64,000 nt of DNA from an uncultured SAR324 cluster bacterium (lineage in GTDB: Bacteria > SAR324 > NAC60-12), in contig CAJJCY010000003.1 of assembly GCA_905182865.1 (NCBI GenBank), positions 283,001-347,000 on the forward strand, read 5' to 3'. Numbering within the stretch: position 1 is the stretch's first letter; each line of letters starts with the position of its first letter. Below, piece after piece: positions 30,026 through 39,245 of the stretch. The position numbers and the translations under genes are program-made. The notes beneath the pieces were generated by a model, which worked only from the letters and a program-made list of their open reading frames with translations, ran no database searches and had not been told where the DNA came from.

Positions 30026-31420
30026 TCAGTATTCTGGAAAATATTCCAGTTTGGCACCAGACTCACGGATGGCTTCCTGTTCCGGAAGAAGTTGTTTTTC
30101 GAAATGTTTACCTTTTACAACAATTGTCGGACGGATATTACGGATTAAGCTGCTTGCATCCGCATCATCAAAAATAATAACCCGATCCACAGCTTCAATA
30201 GCGGAGAGCAACAGGGCACGCTCCCTTTCATTTAGCAAAGGTGGGTGTCCTTTTTGTTTGGTGATGCTCCTGTCACTATTGATAGCTACGACATTAAAGC
30301 CTTTAAGAGTATTGAGTTGGTGCAGGAATTTCAAGTGTCCTGCAGAAATATCATCAAAATATCCATTTGTGAAAACAACCGGAATTTCTTGTGGCAAGTT
30401 GCGGTACAGTTTTTCATGAGTCACGATTTTAGTAGAAGTTTCTCCGTAATCAAAACGCTGCAGCAATTCATTTTTTGTAAATGAAACGACACCTACATGT
30501 TGTATTTCCATACTTGCAGCAAGTTGAGCCCAATAAGCGGCCTGCTCAATCTTAGCCTGTCCGGCAAGCATAAACGTGAGCATGCTGCTGACCATGTCTC
30601 CGGCTCCAACAACATCAAAAACTTCCTGAGTTTCTGCTTTAAGGAAATTATAATCCTCTGGATTGTGGAAAAGTAGTAAACCGTCCCGATCAAGGCTGAT
30701 AACCAGATATTCCACATTTACTTCAGCTTTCAGTTGCTCTGCAGCCTTGAGGACATCATTTTGGTCTTTAAGAGCAAATCCGACTGCTGCTTCAGTTTCC
30801 TTGCGGTTTGGTTTAATGAGGGTGAAATCCTGATAAATGGAGTAGTTTGTAGTACGTCGAGGATCGCCCACAATTGGAACTCCGTGTTTTTTCCCACAAG
30901 CCGCAATTGTTTTTAGACTTTCAGTACTGAGTAAACCCTTTCCGTAGTCGGAAACAATGACTGCGTGGCTTTTTGGAATTGTTTGTTCCAAATAATCAGT
31001 TAGCTGTTTTTGCGGTACAAGCTTTTCCGGATCCGGATCAATATCCATTCGGAGCAAATGGGTTTGTCCGGCAATCATACGGTGCTTGAGGCAGCTTTTA
31101 TAATTTTCAGAAGTGATCACACCTGAATGATCAACACCGGTTTCCGCGAGCAGTTTTAGGATGTATTCGCCGGTTTCATCTTTCCCGGTGACTCCGCAAA
31201 CGAAAACTTCTGCACCCAAAGTAGTCAGATTCATCACTACATTACCTGCCCCACCTAAGCGTCGGTCTTCCCGGAGAACCCGCATTACAGGAATTGGCGC
31301 CTCCGGAGATATTCTATCCACTTTACCCCACGAATAATAATCCAGCATCAGGTCTCCTACAACGAGGATGCGTGGAGATTTTATTTTTTCCAGGGATTGG
31401 CGGAGGTCTCCTTCGCTCAT
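30026..31420 (-). CDS. hldE: bifunctional heptose 7-phosphate kinase / heptose 1-phosphate adenylyltransferase
   Basis: 464 residues, RfaE architecture. The N-terminal ribokinase-like domain has VVGDLMLDYYSWGKVDRISP and the catalytic GAGDM near residue 273. The C-terminal nucleotidyltransferase domain starts VVFTNGYFDDISAGHLKFLH, with NERERALLLSAIEAVDRVI and VVKGKHF. It makes ADP-heptose for LPS core, matching the heptosyltransferase at 15.9-16.9 kb. The canonical HxGH motif here reads SAGH (near residue 361), so the first His is lost, and NGCFD reads NGYFD. The kinase looks complete; adenylyltransfer activity is less certain. Confidence 0.88.
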   Translation of the reverse strand: MSEGDLRQSLEKIKSPRILVVGDLMLDYYSWGKVDRISPEAPIPVMRVLREDRRLGGAGNVVMNLTTLGAEVFVCGVTGKDETGEYILKLLAETGVDHSGVITSENYKSCLKHRMIAGQTHLLRMDIDPDPEKLVPQKQLTDYLEQTIPKSHAVIVSDYGKGLLSTESLKTIAACGKKHGVPIVGDPRRTTNYSIYQDFTLIKPNRKETEAAVGFALKDQNDVLKAAEQLKAEVNVEYLVISLDRDGLLLFHNPEDYNFLKAETQEVFDVVGAGDMVSSMLTFMLAGQAKIEQAAYWAQLAASMEIQHVGVVSFTKNELLQRFDYGETSTKIVTHEKLYRNLPQEIPVVFTNGYFDDISAGHLKFLHQLNTLKGFNVVAINSDRSITKQKGHPPLLNERERALLLSAIEAVDRVIIFDDADASSLIRNIRPTIVVKGKHFEKQLLPEQEAIRESGAKLEYFPEY

Positions 31421-31425
31421 AATGA

Positions 31426-32463
31426 TTAGTTTTGGCTCAAGTATTTTTCTAATACCTGTTGGAAGGCATCATAGGGTTGTGCACCGGAAAGTACTTCACC
31501 CTGAATTTCTCCGGACTTTGGATTGAAGAGGCCAACAAAAAAACCTGGAGTTCCGGTAATGCCAAGATTAGCTCCATCTTTCATGTCCTGATCAACTAGT
31601 CCACGGTATTTCTCGTTATCGAGGCACTCGTCGAATTTAACAGGGGATTTTACTTTTATTTCTCTGGCATAATTTTTCAGATTTTCCTTATCTTGTGCCT
31701 TTTGACGTGAGTAGAGTATCCTGTGAATTTCTTCAAATTTGCCCTGTTCTCGGGCACATTCCGACGCAATAGCCGCTTCGTCGGCTTCTTTGTGAAATGC
31801 AAGCGGGAAGTGCCGGTATCCAAAAGCCACCCGGTCCTTGTATTTTTCAAGGAGTTTATTGATTGTACTCTGAACACGACCGCAAAATGGACATTGGTAA
31901 TCTGAATATTCAAGCAGAATGACCGAGGCTTTTTTGTTGCCCCTGAGATAACCGGTTTTTATATTACCTTTCAGTAGAAAATCTGAAGGAGCTTCCAAAT
32001 TTGAAATAACCCAGCCCTTCTTAAGTGCCAGTGAGAATTGGTTCAACATATGTTGGCTCATAATCTGCTGTTCCAGAAACTGTTTAATCTGCGGTCGGAT
32101 CTGTTCCAAGGTTCCTCGTTCCTGCAGATTTTTTTGTTCATAAAAAGCAATAATATCTTTGAGTGTAACTTTTCTTTCTGGAGTCAAGATTATTTCCTTA
32201 TGTTTTACAGCCAATTTTTCCAGAGCATATTCCATCAACTGGACACTCAGATGCTGATACAGTTGCAGACTCAGGTCATTTGCTTTTTTGTTGCGCACAT
32301 CTTCAAACGTCACTGGCTTTCCATCAACCAAGCCTATAACCGGGTTGGGATGAAAGACTGTGCCTGCAGGAACAGCACGGGAAGTTTGTGTAATTGCAGT
32401 AAAATAAACAGTAATAATGAGGCTGATTGAGATTAGATACTTGAATAGTTTTGCGGTTATCAT
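31426..32463 (-). CDS. periplasmic DsbA-like disulphide protein with N-terminal helical domain
   Basis: 345 residues. Signal segment (LFKYLISISLIITVYFTAI), then a helical region starting GLVDGKPVTFEDVRNKKAND that resembles the N-terminal domain of SurA/parvulin chaperones, then a thioredoxin domain with active site YQCPFCGRV (CxxC near residue 191), YRHFPLAFHKEA and cis-Pro in GTPGFFVG. It probably oxidises or isomerises disulphides in exported proteins. Starts 16 bases after the Lon-N gene; hldE follows 5 bases later. Confidence 0.82.
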   Translation of the reverse strand: MITAKLFKYLISISLIITVYFTAITQTSRAVPAGTVFHPNPVIGLVDGKPVTFEDVRNKKANDLSLQLYQHLSVQLMEYALEKLAVKHKEIILTPERKVTLKDIIAFYEQKNLQERGTLEQIRPQIKQFLEQQIMSQHMLNQFSLALKKGWVISNLEAPSDFLLKGNIKTGYLRGNKKASVILLEYSDYQCPFCGRVQSTINKLLEKYKDRVAFGYRHFPLAFHKEADEAAIASECAREQGKFEEIHRILYSRQKAQDKENLKNYAREIKVKSPVKFDECLDNEKYRGLVDQDMKDGANLGITGTPGFFVGLFNPKSGEIQGEVLSGAQPYDAFQQVLEKYLSQN

Positions 32464-32479
32464 TTTATCTATTTCTAGT

Positions 32480-33118
32480 TTAATTTAGAAAGTTAGGCGA
32501 AAAATCGGTTAAATTTTCATCGGGATTCGACATTCCCATCAGACAGATTAGGTCGTCCAAACGGGAGTCCAGGTCTGGAGATTCCAATAGAGTTTGTTTT
32601 TCTATTCCGGAAAAATCGAGGTTCATGCTGAGCAAATTAACGAGGTAGTTTGCAGGAATATCTTCTATTTTTTCCCACTCTATTTTCAGCTTATTTCTTT
32701 CAGAATATTCTTTGAAGTTTTGATATAAAAGACCTGAATCCTTGGAAAGGCTCAAATCTTCTGTGTCATTTGGAAATGATGAATACTCTACTTTTGCCTG
32801 TCTGTATGGAGTGTCTGTTTTCAGTTCCTCTACAATCTTGAAACGAGATTCTCCGTGGAGTTGTATTAGATAATTCCCTTTTGGCAATTGTTGAGACTGT
32901 TCAATTTTTCCTGCACAGCCGATTTCACACAGCTTTTCAGAATCCTTGGTCGCAGGCTGAATTATACCAATCAGCAAGTCTCCATGCTCCAGAACGTTTT
33001 CCACCATCTGTCGGTAACGTGACTCGAATATATGCAGAGGCAGAACTGAACCCGGCAATAAAATCGTTTTATGCAGAGGGAACAAAGGAATAGTATCGGT
33101 CAGTTTTTCAGAAGTCAT
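32480..33118 (-). CDS. Lon N-terminal-domain protein
   Basis: 212 residues: IPLFPLHKTILLPGSVLPLH and IFESRYRQMVENVLEHG are the LON substrate-binding domain start, with GCAGKIEQSQQLPKGNYLI and GESRFKIVEE. No ATPase or protease part is present, so this is a stand-alone LON domain protein of unknown role, common in proteobacteria. Its ATG overlaps the stop of the SPL-like gene (TAATG at 33116-33120), giving coupled translation. Confidence 0.9.
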   Translation of the reverse strand: MTSEKLTDTIPLFPLHKTILLPGSVLPLHIFESRYRQMVENVLEHGDLLIGIIQPATKDSEKLCEIGCAGKIEQSQQLPKGNYLIQLHGESRFKIVEELKTDTPYRQAKVEYSSFPNDTEDLSLSKDSGLLYQNFKEYSERNKLKIEWEKIEDIPANYLVNLLSMNLDFSGIEKQTLLESPDLDSRLDDLICLMGMSNPDENLTDFSPNFLN

Positions 33119-34242
33119 TAGACCTCAATTGGAAATCGTTGTTGCAGACTACCTGCAATCTGACTTTCAACATCTATTGCAGTTTGAGGTTGGTGCGGCA
33201 TAGTATTTTTCCAGACTGAACTATTTTCCATACAAAGATATGTTGGAATTTGAGGTGCCAGTTGAGTTATTTTTTGTTGAACATTGCGGAACAAACGCTG
33301 ACGTATTTTTTTTAAATAACGCATTTTTCCATCCTCTCCAGTTACAAACTCTCCAAGAAAAACACGGCTGTTTGGAAAACGTTCGTCCACAACTGATTTG
33401 AGCGAAGAAATGTAGCGTAGTGAACCCAAACTGACCCATGCAATACGATCAGAAGGCACGGCATCAAGTATTTGCTCAACCAGTTCCTGATAACCTTTTT
33501 CCCAATCCGGATAGTGGATCAAGGGATCAAAATGAAAAGCGACTTTGTATCCTGCGTCTGAGACTTTTCTTGCTGCTTCAAGCCTTTCATTTAACCGTGC
33601 TGTTTTGTGTTCTTCCTTCTCAACGATGGCCTTCGGATTAATCGACCACGAAATCACAGTTTTTCCTCCGTGCGGTAGTTCCAGCAAATGATCAACATTA
33701 CTTGATTTTGTTTTCAGCTCAAGCAAAGCATTGGGCAGTTTGGCGAAAAAACGGATTACATGTGACTTGATGCCCAGGATGTGGTCGAGTGCCAAACTGT
33801 CAGAATGCTCACCTGTGCCAATACGAAACAATGTGTCAGGCTGAGCGGCTGTTCGCTGCCGGACCTGTTCCAGAATTTCTTCCAGATTTGCGTGAACAGT
33901 AATAACAGGTTTGTTCAGGAATGCTTGTAGAATACAATATGAACACTCAAATGGACAGTTTTCTATTAAATCCAACGTAAAATAATTGCAGCAGACAAGA
34001 TCATTCGAAAAACCAGGGCAAGCCTTGATCGATGTTCCCTTAAAATATTTAAGATGAAGAGTCTTTTTCCCCTGGGTGAGTGGATTGCGAAGAGGATCGG
34101 TTCCAGTCTCGTCTTGATGCCAGGCGAAATTATCCACTAACTGTTTTGGAACATCTGGAAAGCGCCCGCAAATTTGCTCAGTCAGAGGCTCTGCGGCAAC
34201 TGCTTTATCAATAATAATTCTCTCTGGGTGGTACTGAAACAT
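33118..34242 (-). CDS. radical SAM protein of the spore photoproduct lyase family
   Basis: 374 residues. The cluster motif CPFECSYC (Cx3Cx2C, near residue 100) follows KACPGFSNDLVCCNYFTLDL. GTGEHSDSLALDHI, LELKTKSSNV and VISWSINP are typical SPL-family strands. In spore formers SplB splits thymine spore photoproduct; this organism shows no sporulation genes here, so it is one of the many SplB-like proteins of non-sporulating bacteria, whose substrate is unknown. First gene of the minus operon that continues to glyA. Confidence 0.88.
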   Translation of the reverse strand: MFQYHPERIIIDKAVAAEPLTEQICGRFPDVPKQLVDNFAWHQDETGTDPLRNPLTQGKKTLHLKYFKGTSIKACPGFSNDLVCCNYFTLDLIENCPFECSYCILQAFLNKPVITVHANLEEILEQVRQRTAAQPDTLFRIGTGEHSDSLALDHILGIKSHVIRFFAKLPNALLELKTKSSNVDHLLELPHGGKTVISWSINPKAIVEKEEHKTARLNERLEAARKVSDAGYKVAFHFDPLIHYPDWEKGYQELVEQILDAVPSDRIAWVSLGSLRYISSLKSVVDERFPNSRVFLGEFVTGEDGKMRYLKKIRQRLFRNVQQKITQLAPQIPTYLCMENSSVWKNTMPHQPQTAIDVESQIAGSLQQRFPIEV

Positions 34243-34337
34243 CAGTAATATTTTCTAAATATATTTTATCAGTAATAAATATCGACAGAGTTTAATTTTG
34301 ATTTAATCTGAAAACCAAAGAATAATATGGTAACTAA

Positions 34338-34592
34338 TCATAAATCTTCAAGAGGGCTAACAACTCCTTGAAAGCACTGCTTCAACACATGAGTATATAT
34401 CATGGTTGTTTCCAAATCTTTGTGATCCAGCAAGGCCTGAATGGTGCGAATATCTGTTCCCTGCTGTAGCAAATGCTTAGTGAATCTATGCCGGAATGTA
34501 TGCACACTCACATTTTTGGTAATTTCTGTTTGACTGACAGCCTGCATTATTGCCCTGTTGATTGCCGGCTGATCCAGGTGGTGACTGCGTGA
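34338..34592 (-). pseudogene. intI: integron integrase remnant (IntI C-terminus)
   Basis: Only 84 residues are open, from 34592. They encode SRSHHLDQPAINRAIMQAV and VSVHTFRHRFTKHLLQQG, DIRTIQALLDHKDLETTMIY, THVLKQCFQGVVSPLEDL. HTFRHRF carries the HxxR of tyrosine recombinases, LLDHKD the second box, TTMIYTHV the catalytic Tyr; the ending TTMIYTHVL...GV.SPL..L is specific to IntI. The N-terminal three quarters, including most catalytic and IntI-patch residues, are missing. It cannot be active. Its orientation, pointing away from the cassette-like region to the right, is that of a normal integron. Confidence 0.8.
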
Positions 34593-34605
34593 TTATTCAA
34601 CTACG

Positions 34606-34625
34606 AGGGTCTTTTGAAAGACCCT
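34606..34625. repeat. 9-base perfect inverted repeat beside intI remnant
   Basis: AGGGTCTTT-TG-AAAGACCCT lies 14 bases from the intI remnant, in the region where attI or the intI promoter would be expected. No T-run on either side. Role unknown. Confidence 0.5.
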
Positions 34626-34762
34626 GAATAGGACATACTAATTGTGGTGTTTTAGACTTGCGACTAATAGGAATTAACCTATAAATATACTTGATTAGCT
34701 GTTCAATCTCAACTAATCAAACTAACTTGTCGGAATATTCCATTTGGGACTAATTTTACCCG

Positions 34763-34857
34763 ATTTACCGGATAATACAAGGCTTATCAGGTATAACGCC
34801 TGAATTTCTGGTTATTTAAGATTATCACGTATCTTAACCAATTTACTGGATAATATA
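34763..34857 (+). repeat. imperfect direct repeat near the former attI region
   Basis: ATTTACYGGATAATAYA occurs at 34763-34779 and 34841-34857, 78 bases apart with two differences. Between the copies is GTATAACGCC, a fragment that resembles an attC arm. Possibly decayed recombination-site material; otherwise nothing coding in 34.6-34.84 kb. Confidence 0.35.
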
Positions 34858-35067
34858 GTGGTTACAGGGGTGGTGTACCTTTCCTAGCGTACTAGAAAAT
34901 GGCTGTGGATTAGGGTACACTAAACTAAGGCCTCCTTCCTCTGCATCCCCGTGGATTGGCATTTCCTTCAAGTACAAAGTAAACTGGGCGTCCGTCCCTA
35001 CTTTGTAAAATATTGCCATGGGCTCGAAGAAGCAGAAGCAATGGTCTTTCAGAACGACTTTGTTCAA
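34843..35067 (-). CDS. uncertain 74-residue frame in cassette region
   Basis: Encodes FFEPMAIFYKVGTDAQFTLY and MPIHGDAEEGGLSLVYPNPQ. Composition is protein-like, without low complexity, but I recognise no family. It would be the content of the first cassette between attI and the attC-like site, although most cassette genes point the other way. No clear ribosome site. Could be a non-coding or decayed cassette. Confidence 0.25.
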   Translation of the reverse strand: MNKVVLKDHCFCFFEPMAIFYKVGTDAQFTLYLKEMPIHGDAEEGGLSLVYPNPQPFSSTLGKVHHPCNHYIIQ

Positions 35068-35088
35068 ATCAAATACAAGGGAAATTAC

Positions 35089-35185
35089 CTATAACAAGGT
35101 GCTGCATTCGGACAAGGTAAGCCTGTTACTTTTTTGTTTAAAAACAGTCGCTAACTACACAAGTTCAGTGGGTGAGGCGTTAGAA
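35089..35185 (+). other. attC-like recombination site
   Basis: The left arm CTATAACAAGG and GCTGCATTCGGACAAGG, and the right arm GAGGCGTTAGAAAC about 75 bases later, have the layout of integron attC sites (core TAAC...GTTA, with a palindromic interior). TAAC at 35092-35095 pairs with GTTA at 35179-35182. Interior pairing is only partial, so it may be degenerate. The GNAT gene starts 20 bases after the right core, the usual spacing for a cassette gene, and the IntI remnant lies 500 bases to the left. Confidence 0.5.
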
Positions 35186-35204
35186 ACCTAAAAAAGAATC
35201 AAAT

Positions 35205-35726
35205 ATGAACTATCAAATTGAACCATTGCAATCTGAAGACTGGCGGCAGGTCCGCTCTATATATGAGGAAAGTATCAGTACCGGAGTTTCCACCTTTGAC
35301 ACCAAACCTCCAAACTGGAAAGACTGGGATTCCAGTCGCTTACCATCCTGTCGTTTGGTCGCAAGGGATGGAAAATATATTTATGGCTGGGTGAGTTTGA
35401 GTCCTGCCTCCAGCACCTGAGGTTACGTTGGAGTCGCTGAGGTCAGCGTACACGTAGGTAAGGCAGGGCAAAGACAAGGAATAGGTACAGCTTTGCTCAA
35501 AGCTCTTTTTGCTGCATCTGAAAATGAAAAATACTGGACATTAACTGCAGAAATAATTTTCGAAAACAGTGCGAGCCTGGCACTGCATAAAAAATGTGGT
35601 TTCAGGGAAATTGGTTATCGGGTGAAGTTAGGACATGTACAAGGAGTCTGGCACGATGTAATTTTGCTGGAAAGACGTAGTCAGAAAACTGGAGGAAATG
35701 GATTGCCTACCAGAAAATGTAAATAG
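35205..35726 (+). pseudogene. phosphinothricin-type GNAT acetyltransferase with one in-frame TGA
   Basis: The whole reading frame is in one phase and spans 174 codons: YQIEPLQSEDWRQVRSIYEE, GVSTFDTKPPNWKDW, YGWVSLSPASST, then TGA (35418-35420), then YVGVAEVSVHVGKAGQRQGI, GTALLKALFAASEN, LHKKCGFREIGYRVKLG. The acetyl-CoA loop QRQGIGTA is intact. Homologues have Arg (CGA-type codon) where the TGA lies, so a single C-to-T change explains it. In an integron cassette this would have been an N-acetyltransferase for an amino-acid-like or toxic amine substrate. Confidence 0.75.
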
Positions 35727-36249
35727 TGTAGAATTGAAATTTATTCATTTACTAATAAAAATTTTACTACAATTGCAACAAGTTAAACTGGTTTTGTTAT
35801 TGAAACTATTGTCTCTGCGAATATTACTATGACTCAAAATAGAACTTTGCTAGCAACAAAAATCTATAAATCCGAAATGCCAATAACCTCACGTTGCATT
35901 ACAAGCGCATGCAGTAGGATAAAAATGTTCAATGTATTCTCATTTTTACCACTGGTGCGAGGAGTTGGTATCACTAGATAGAGATGTAAAAACAAGAATT
36001 GGCTTTAGACTCATATAATTGAAAGTTATAAAAACAATAAATGCAAAGTAGTTTTCACATTGATTCGTCAGAACAGATAAGAATGAATTTCAAAACGTAA
36101 AAATTCCAACAAAAAGATTCAGTTGAATTTGACAGAGGGAAATTTCACAAACCAGGTCAAAATGTTGCTAGCTCATTGGCCTTAACTCAAGTTCTTCAAT
36201 GCTGTCATATCAATTGATCTAGGACTTTTACATAATATAATTTAAGACT
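35727..36249. other. intergenic stretch with no supported gene
   Basis: 520 AT-rich bases after the GNAT pseudogene. I see no open frame with a ribosome site, no tRNA and no second attC core. Probably decayed cassette or spacer sequence. Confidence 0.5.
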
Positions 36250-37149
36250 ATGCAGTACAAATACTACATTTGCGATGTTTTCACGACTAAACGATTTGGA
36301 GGAAATCCACTGGCAGTATTAACAGATGCAGAAGGTCTCACAGCGGAGCAAATGCAACAAATTGCTAGGGAGTTCAATTTTTCTGAGAGTACATTTGTTT
36401 TTCCTCCGGAAAAAGGAAATACTCGAAAAGTTCGGATTTTCACTCCTTCTACAGAGGTTCCGTTTGCAGGTCATCCAAATATTGGAACTGCATTTATATT
36501 GGCATCAGCAGGCATAATTGAAGAAATTTTCGATACAACTGAAATCGTCTTTGAAGAAAAAGCAGGCTTAGTTCAGGTAACTTTGCAGAAACTTCATGAT
36601 GGATCGTTTTGGTGTGAACTTCAGGCTCCGGAGAAAATATCGATTGGAAAAACCATTTCCACTGAACTATTAGCATCCGCAATATCACTGCCTCCTGACA
36701 AAATAATTACAGATATACATCCACCTCAGGTTGTTTCAGTTGGCTTACCGTTTCTTATAGCAGAATTAGAAGATAAGGCCGCCTTGGAGAAGGCAAGTGT
36801 TAATCTTGAAGGATTTAATAAGTTAGCTGGTCAAGGCATCACTCCTGCTGTTCACATCTACACCCGAAGTAATGATGAGTTTGATATTCGGGCACGCATG
36901 TTTGCGCCTTTTGACGGAGTGCCGGAAGACCCTGCTACTGGAAGTGCTAATTGTGCATTAGGCGGTTTACTGACCCATTACAACTCTGCGAGGTCAGGTA
37001 ATTTTGAATGGAAAATTGCCCAGGGCATCGAAATGGGGCGTCCAAGTAGTTTGAAGGCACGTACTCAGAAAAAAGATGGTGAAGTCAATTTTACGTATAT
37101 TGGTGGAAGCAGTGTTATGGTCAGCGAAGGAGTTATATATGTGGACTGA
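36250..37149 (+). CDS. PhzF-family isomerase/epimerase
   Basis: 299 residues: [36 protein letters not shown] (with the catalytic Glu of the PhzF family in the FSES region), [20 protein letters not shown] and the C-terminal half [20 protein letters not shown]. Two pseudo-symmetric domains, as in diaminopimelate epimerase. PhzF proper acts in phenazine synthesis, but no other phz genes are here; most such proteins have unknown substrates. Followed by a PLP decarboxylase and a GNAT. Confidence 0.9.
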   Translation: MQYKYYICDVFTTKRFGGNPLAVLTDAEGLTAEQMQQIAREFNFSESTFVFPPEKGNTRKVRIFTPSTEVPFAGHPNIGTAFILASAGIIEEIFDTTEIVFEEKAGLVQVTLQKLHDGSFWCELQAPEKISIGKTISTELLASAISLPPDKIITDIHPPQVVSVGLPFLIAELEDKAALEKASVNLEGFNKLAGQGITPAVHIYTRSNDEFDIRARMFAPFDGVPEDPATGSANCALGGLLTHYNSARSGNFEWKIAQGIEMGRPSSLKARTQKKDGEVNFTYIGGSSVMVSEGVIYVD

Positions 37150-37450
37150 ATGGCCGACTATCCATTTCACCTTGATCTCTGGTGGCAGTTTTGAAGTTCT
37201 AAAGTTGGATCGTTGTAGTTTATTTAAATCCTACCAATGTTTGTTGCTGGAATTCAGGTAGCAGGACGATAGTAAAAAGGGGCTGACAAAAGCAATTATT
37301 ATGGATATTATTCTGCTATACTCCTTCTTTAATTTCATAAAATCATTCTTTTGAACGCTGCTTCCTCTATATGGAAACCTACTTATATAACTACAAGAAC
37401 AGGTAAAAATAATTTCATACTCAACTGCTGGTCCTGGCATAAAAAACACA
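37150..37450. other. intergenic stretch with no supported gene
   Basis: About 300 bases between phzF-like and the decarboxylase. No convincing frame, terminator or promoter motif recognised. Confidence 0.45.
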
Positions 37451-38692
37451 ATGAGTGTTCAGATGAGCAAAAAAGATCAAAGTTTTTCTCCAGACGCAGG
37501 TTTAGAACATGGGATAAATTTGCTTCATCAAGTATCTTTTGAAACTGAAAACTTGCCAAAAAAATGTCCTAATTCTGGTATTGGTGAGCTAAAGACACTA
37601 GACCTTCTCGCACCTCATGTACTTGGAAGAGCAGCCCGTTTAGATAGAAGTGATGTTTTGGCGCACATGGATCCTCCAACACCGTGGATTACATGGGTTG
37701 CAGCACTTTGGAATGCAAGCTTAAATCAAAATTTACTTCACCCTGCTACCTCACCATTTGCGATTGATGCAGAAAAACTGGTTATTGAATGGTTAACTCC
37801 TTTCTTTGGTATGAATGGCGGTCATATGTGTTCAGGCTCAACACTAGCCAATCTGACTTCGCTTTGGGCGGCGAGAGATGCTGTGGGCATAAAAAGGGTG
37901 GTTGCATCAAAAGCTTCGCATTTGAGTATCAAAAAGTCAGCCAGGATCCTCGGTTTAACCTATGAAGAAATACCAACCAATTCCAAAGGTCAAATTGATT
38001 CTGAACAACTCAAAAATATTTCAGATGCTTGTCTGGTTCTAACTGCTGGAACAACAGCAACAGGATCAATTGACTCCCTGAAATTGGCAGGGCAAGCAAA
38101 GTGGACTCATGTTGATGCAGCCTGGGCCGGCCCATTGTGTCTGAGCCCGACTCATGCACATTTGCTGGAAGGTATCGAGAAAGCGGACTCTGTCTCCGTT
38201 TCTGCTCATAAATGGTTTTTTCAACCTAAGGATTCTGCTCTGGTTATGTTTCGTGATCTAAAAAAAGCTAACTCGGCAATAAGTTTTGGTGGCGGTTATT
38301 TAACTTCGTCTAATATTGGGGTTCAGGGTTCACGTGGGGCAGCTGCTATACCATTATTGGCAACCTTAATTGCATGGGGAAGAGACGGGCTTGTTCAGCG
38401 TATCGACCGAACAATGTTGATGGCAGCAAAACTTGCGGAAAAACTGAGCAACAAAAAAAGGGTAGCTCTTTGGGCATTGCCGACAACAGGTGTAACTGTC
38501 TTTCGCCCACTTACATGCAGTACTGATGAATTACAGAAACGCTTACCTGAGGGAATGTTTTCAACCTGTATACTTGATGATGAGAATTGGTTGAGATCAG
38601 TTGCTGCAAATCCACTGGCTGATATTGATGAGATTATTTCAATAATTGATGATGAAATATATGGCATAATTCCTAATCATACTCACATATGA
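37451..38692 (+). CDS. PLP-dependent group II decarboxylase-like protein
   Basis: 413 residues of the glutamate/aromatic-amino-acid decarboxylase fold. HMDPPTPWITWVAALWNASL and CSGSTLANLTSLWAARDA contain the cofactor phosphate site; VLTAGTTATGSIDSL and THVDAAWAGP hold the ring-stacking and Asp residues; SVSAHKWFFQPKDSALV carries the PLP Lys. Shorter than GAD/DDC (about 480-500). The amino-acid substrate cannot be told. Sits between PhzF-like and a GNAT, on the same strand, and may be an acquired metabolic cluster. Confidence 0.85.
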   Translation: MSVQMSKKDQSFSPDAGLEHGINLLHQVSFETENLPKKCPNSGIGELKTLDLLAPHVLGRAARLDRSDVLAHMDPPTPWITWVAALWNASLNQNLLHPATSPFAIDAEKLVIEWLTPFFGMNGGHMCSGSTLANLTSLWAARDAVGIKRVVASKASHLSIKKSARILGLTYEEIPTNSKGQIDSEQLKNISDACLVLTAGTTATGSIDSLKLAGQAKWTHVDAAWAGPLCLSPTHAHLLEGIEKADSVSVSAHKWFFQPKDSALVMFRDLKKANSAISFGGGYLTSSNIGVQGSRGAAAIPLLATLIAWGRDGLVQRIDRTMLMAAKLAEKLSNKKRVALWALPTTGVTVFRPLTCSTDELQKRLPEGMFSTCILDDENWLRSVAANPLADIDEIISIIDDEIYGIIPNHTHI

Positions 38693-38738
38693 ATAACCAA
38701 AAATAGCTAAAAGTATATCGTTAAGTAAATCAATATTC

Positions 38739-39245
38739 ATGTTCAGCACTTCACTCAGGGCCTTAGAGTCCAAAAAAAGAAAGAATTTTAGTTTAACTAT
38801 TCGTGAAGCATTGGAAAAAGACCTTCCATTAATGGTAGAGATGTTGGCGGACGATGAATTAGGTTCAAAACGTGAAGATACATCCAACCCTCTAAATCCA
38901 TCCTATTTAGCTGCATTCAAGAATATAGTTTCTGATCCTAACAATGAGCTGATTGTAGTTGAGAAGGAAGACAATATAATCGGAATGCTGCAGTTAACTT
39001 TTATCCCATATTTATCCCATTCAGGTTCCTGGAGATGTCTGGTTGAAGGAGTACGAATTCATAAAAATTTTCGGGGTGACGGCATCGGAACTATAGTCTT
39101 TGATTGGGTCATTGAGTATGCCAGAGAGAAAGGGGTAAATATTCTTCAATTGACTTCAGACAAACAAAGACCGGATGCAATCAGATTTTATGAAGGTTTT
39201 GGATTCAAAAGTACTCATGAAGGTTTAAAATTAATGCTTAACTGA
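38739..39245 (+). CDS. GNAT-family N-acetyltransferase
   Basis: 168 residues. SLTIREALEKDLPLMVEML opens the fold; VEGVRIHKNFRGDGIGTIVF has the acetyl-CoA pyrophosphate loop R-G-D-G-I-G-T; LTSDKQRPDAIRFYEGFGFK ends it. Full length and intact, unlike the GNAT at 35.2 kb. Substrate unknown. Confidence 0.88.
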   Translation: MFSTSLRALESKKRKNFSLTIREALEKDLPLMVEMLADDELGSKREDTSNPLNPSYLAAFKNIVSDPNNELIVVEKEDNIIGMLQLTFIPYLSHSGSWRCLVEGVRIHKNFRGDGIGTIVFDWVIEYAREKGVNILQLTSDKQRPDAIRFYEGFGFKSTHEGLKLMLN

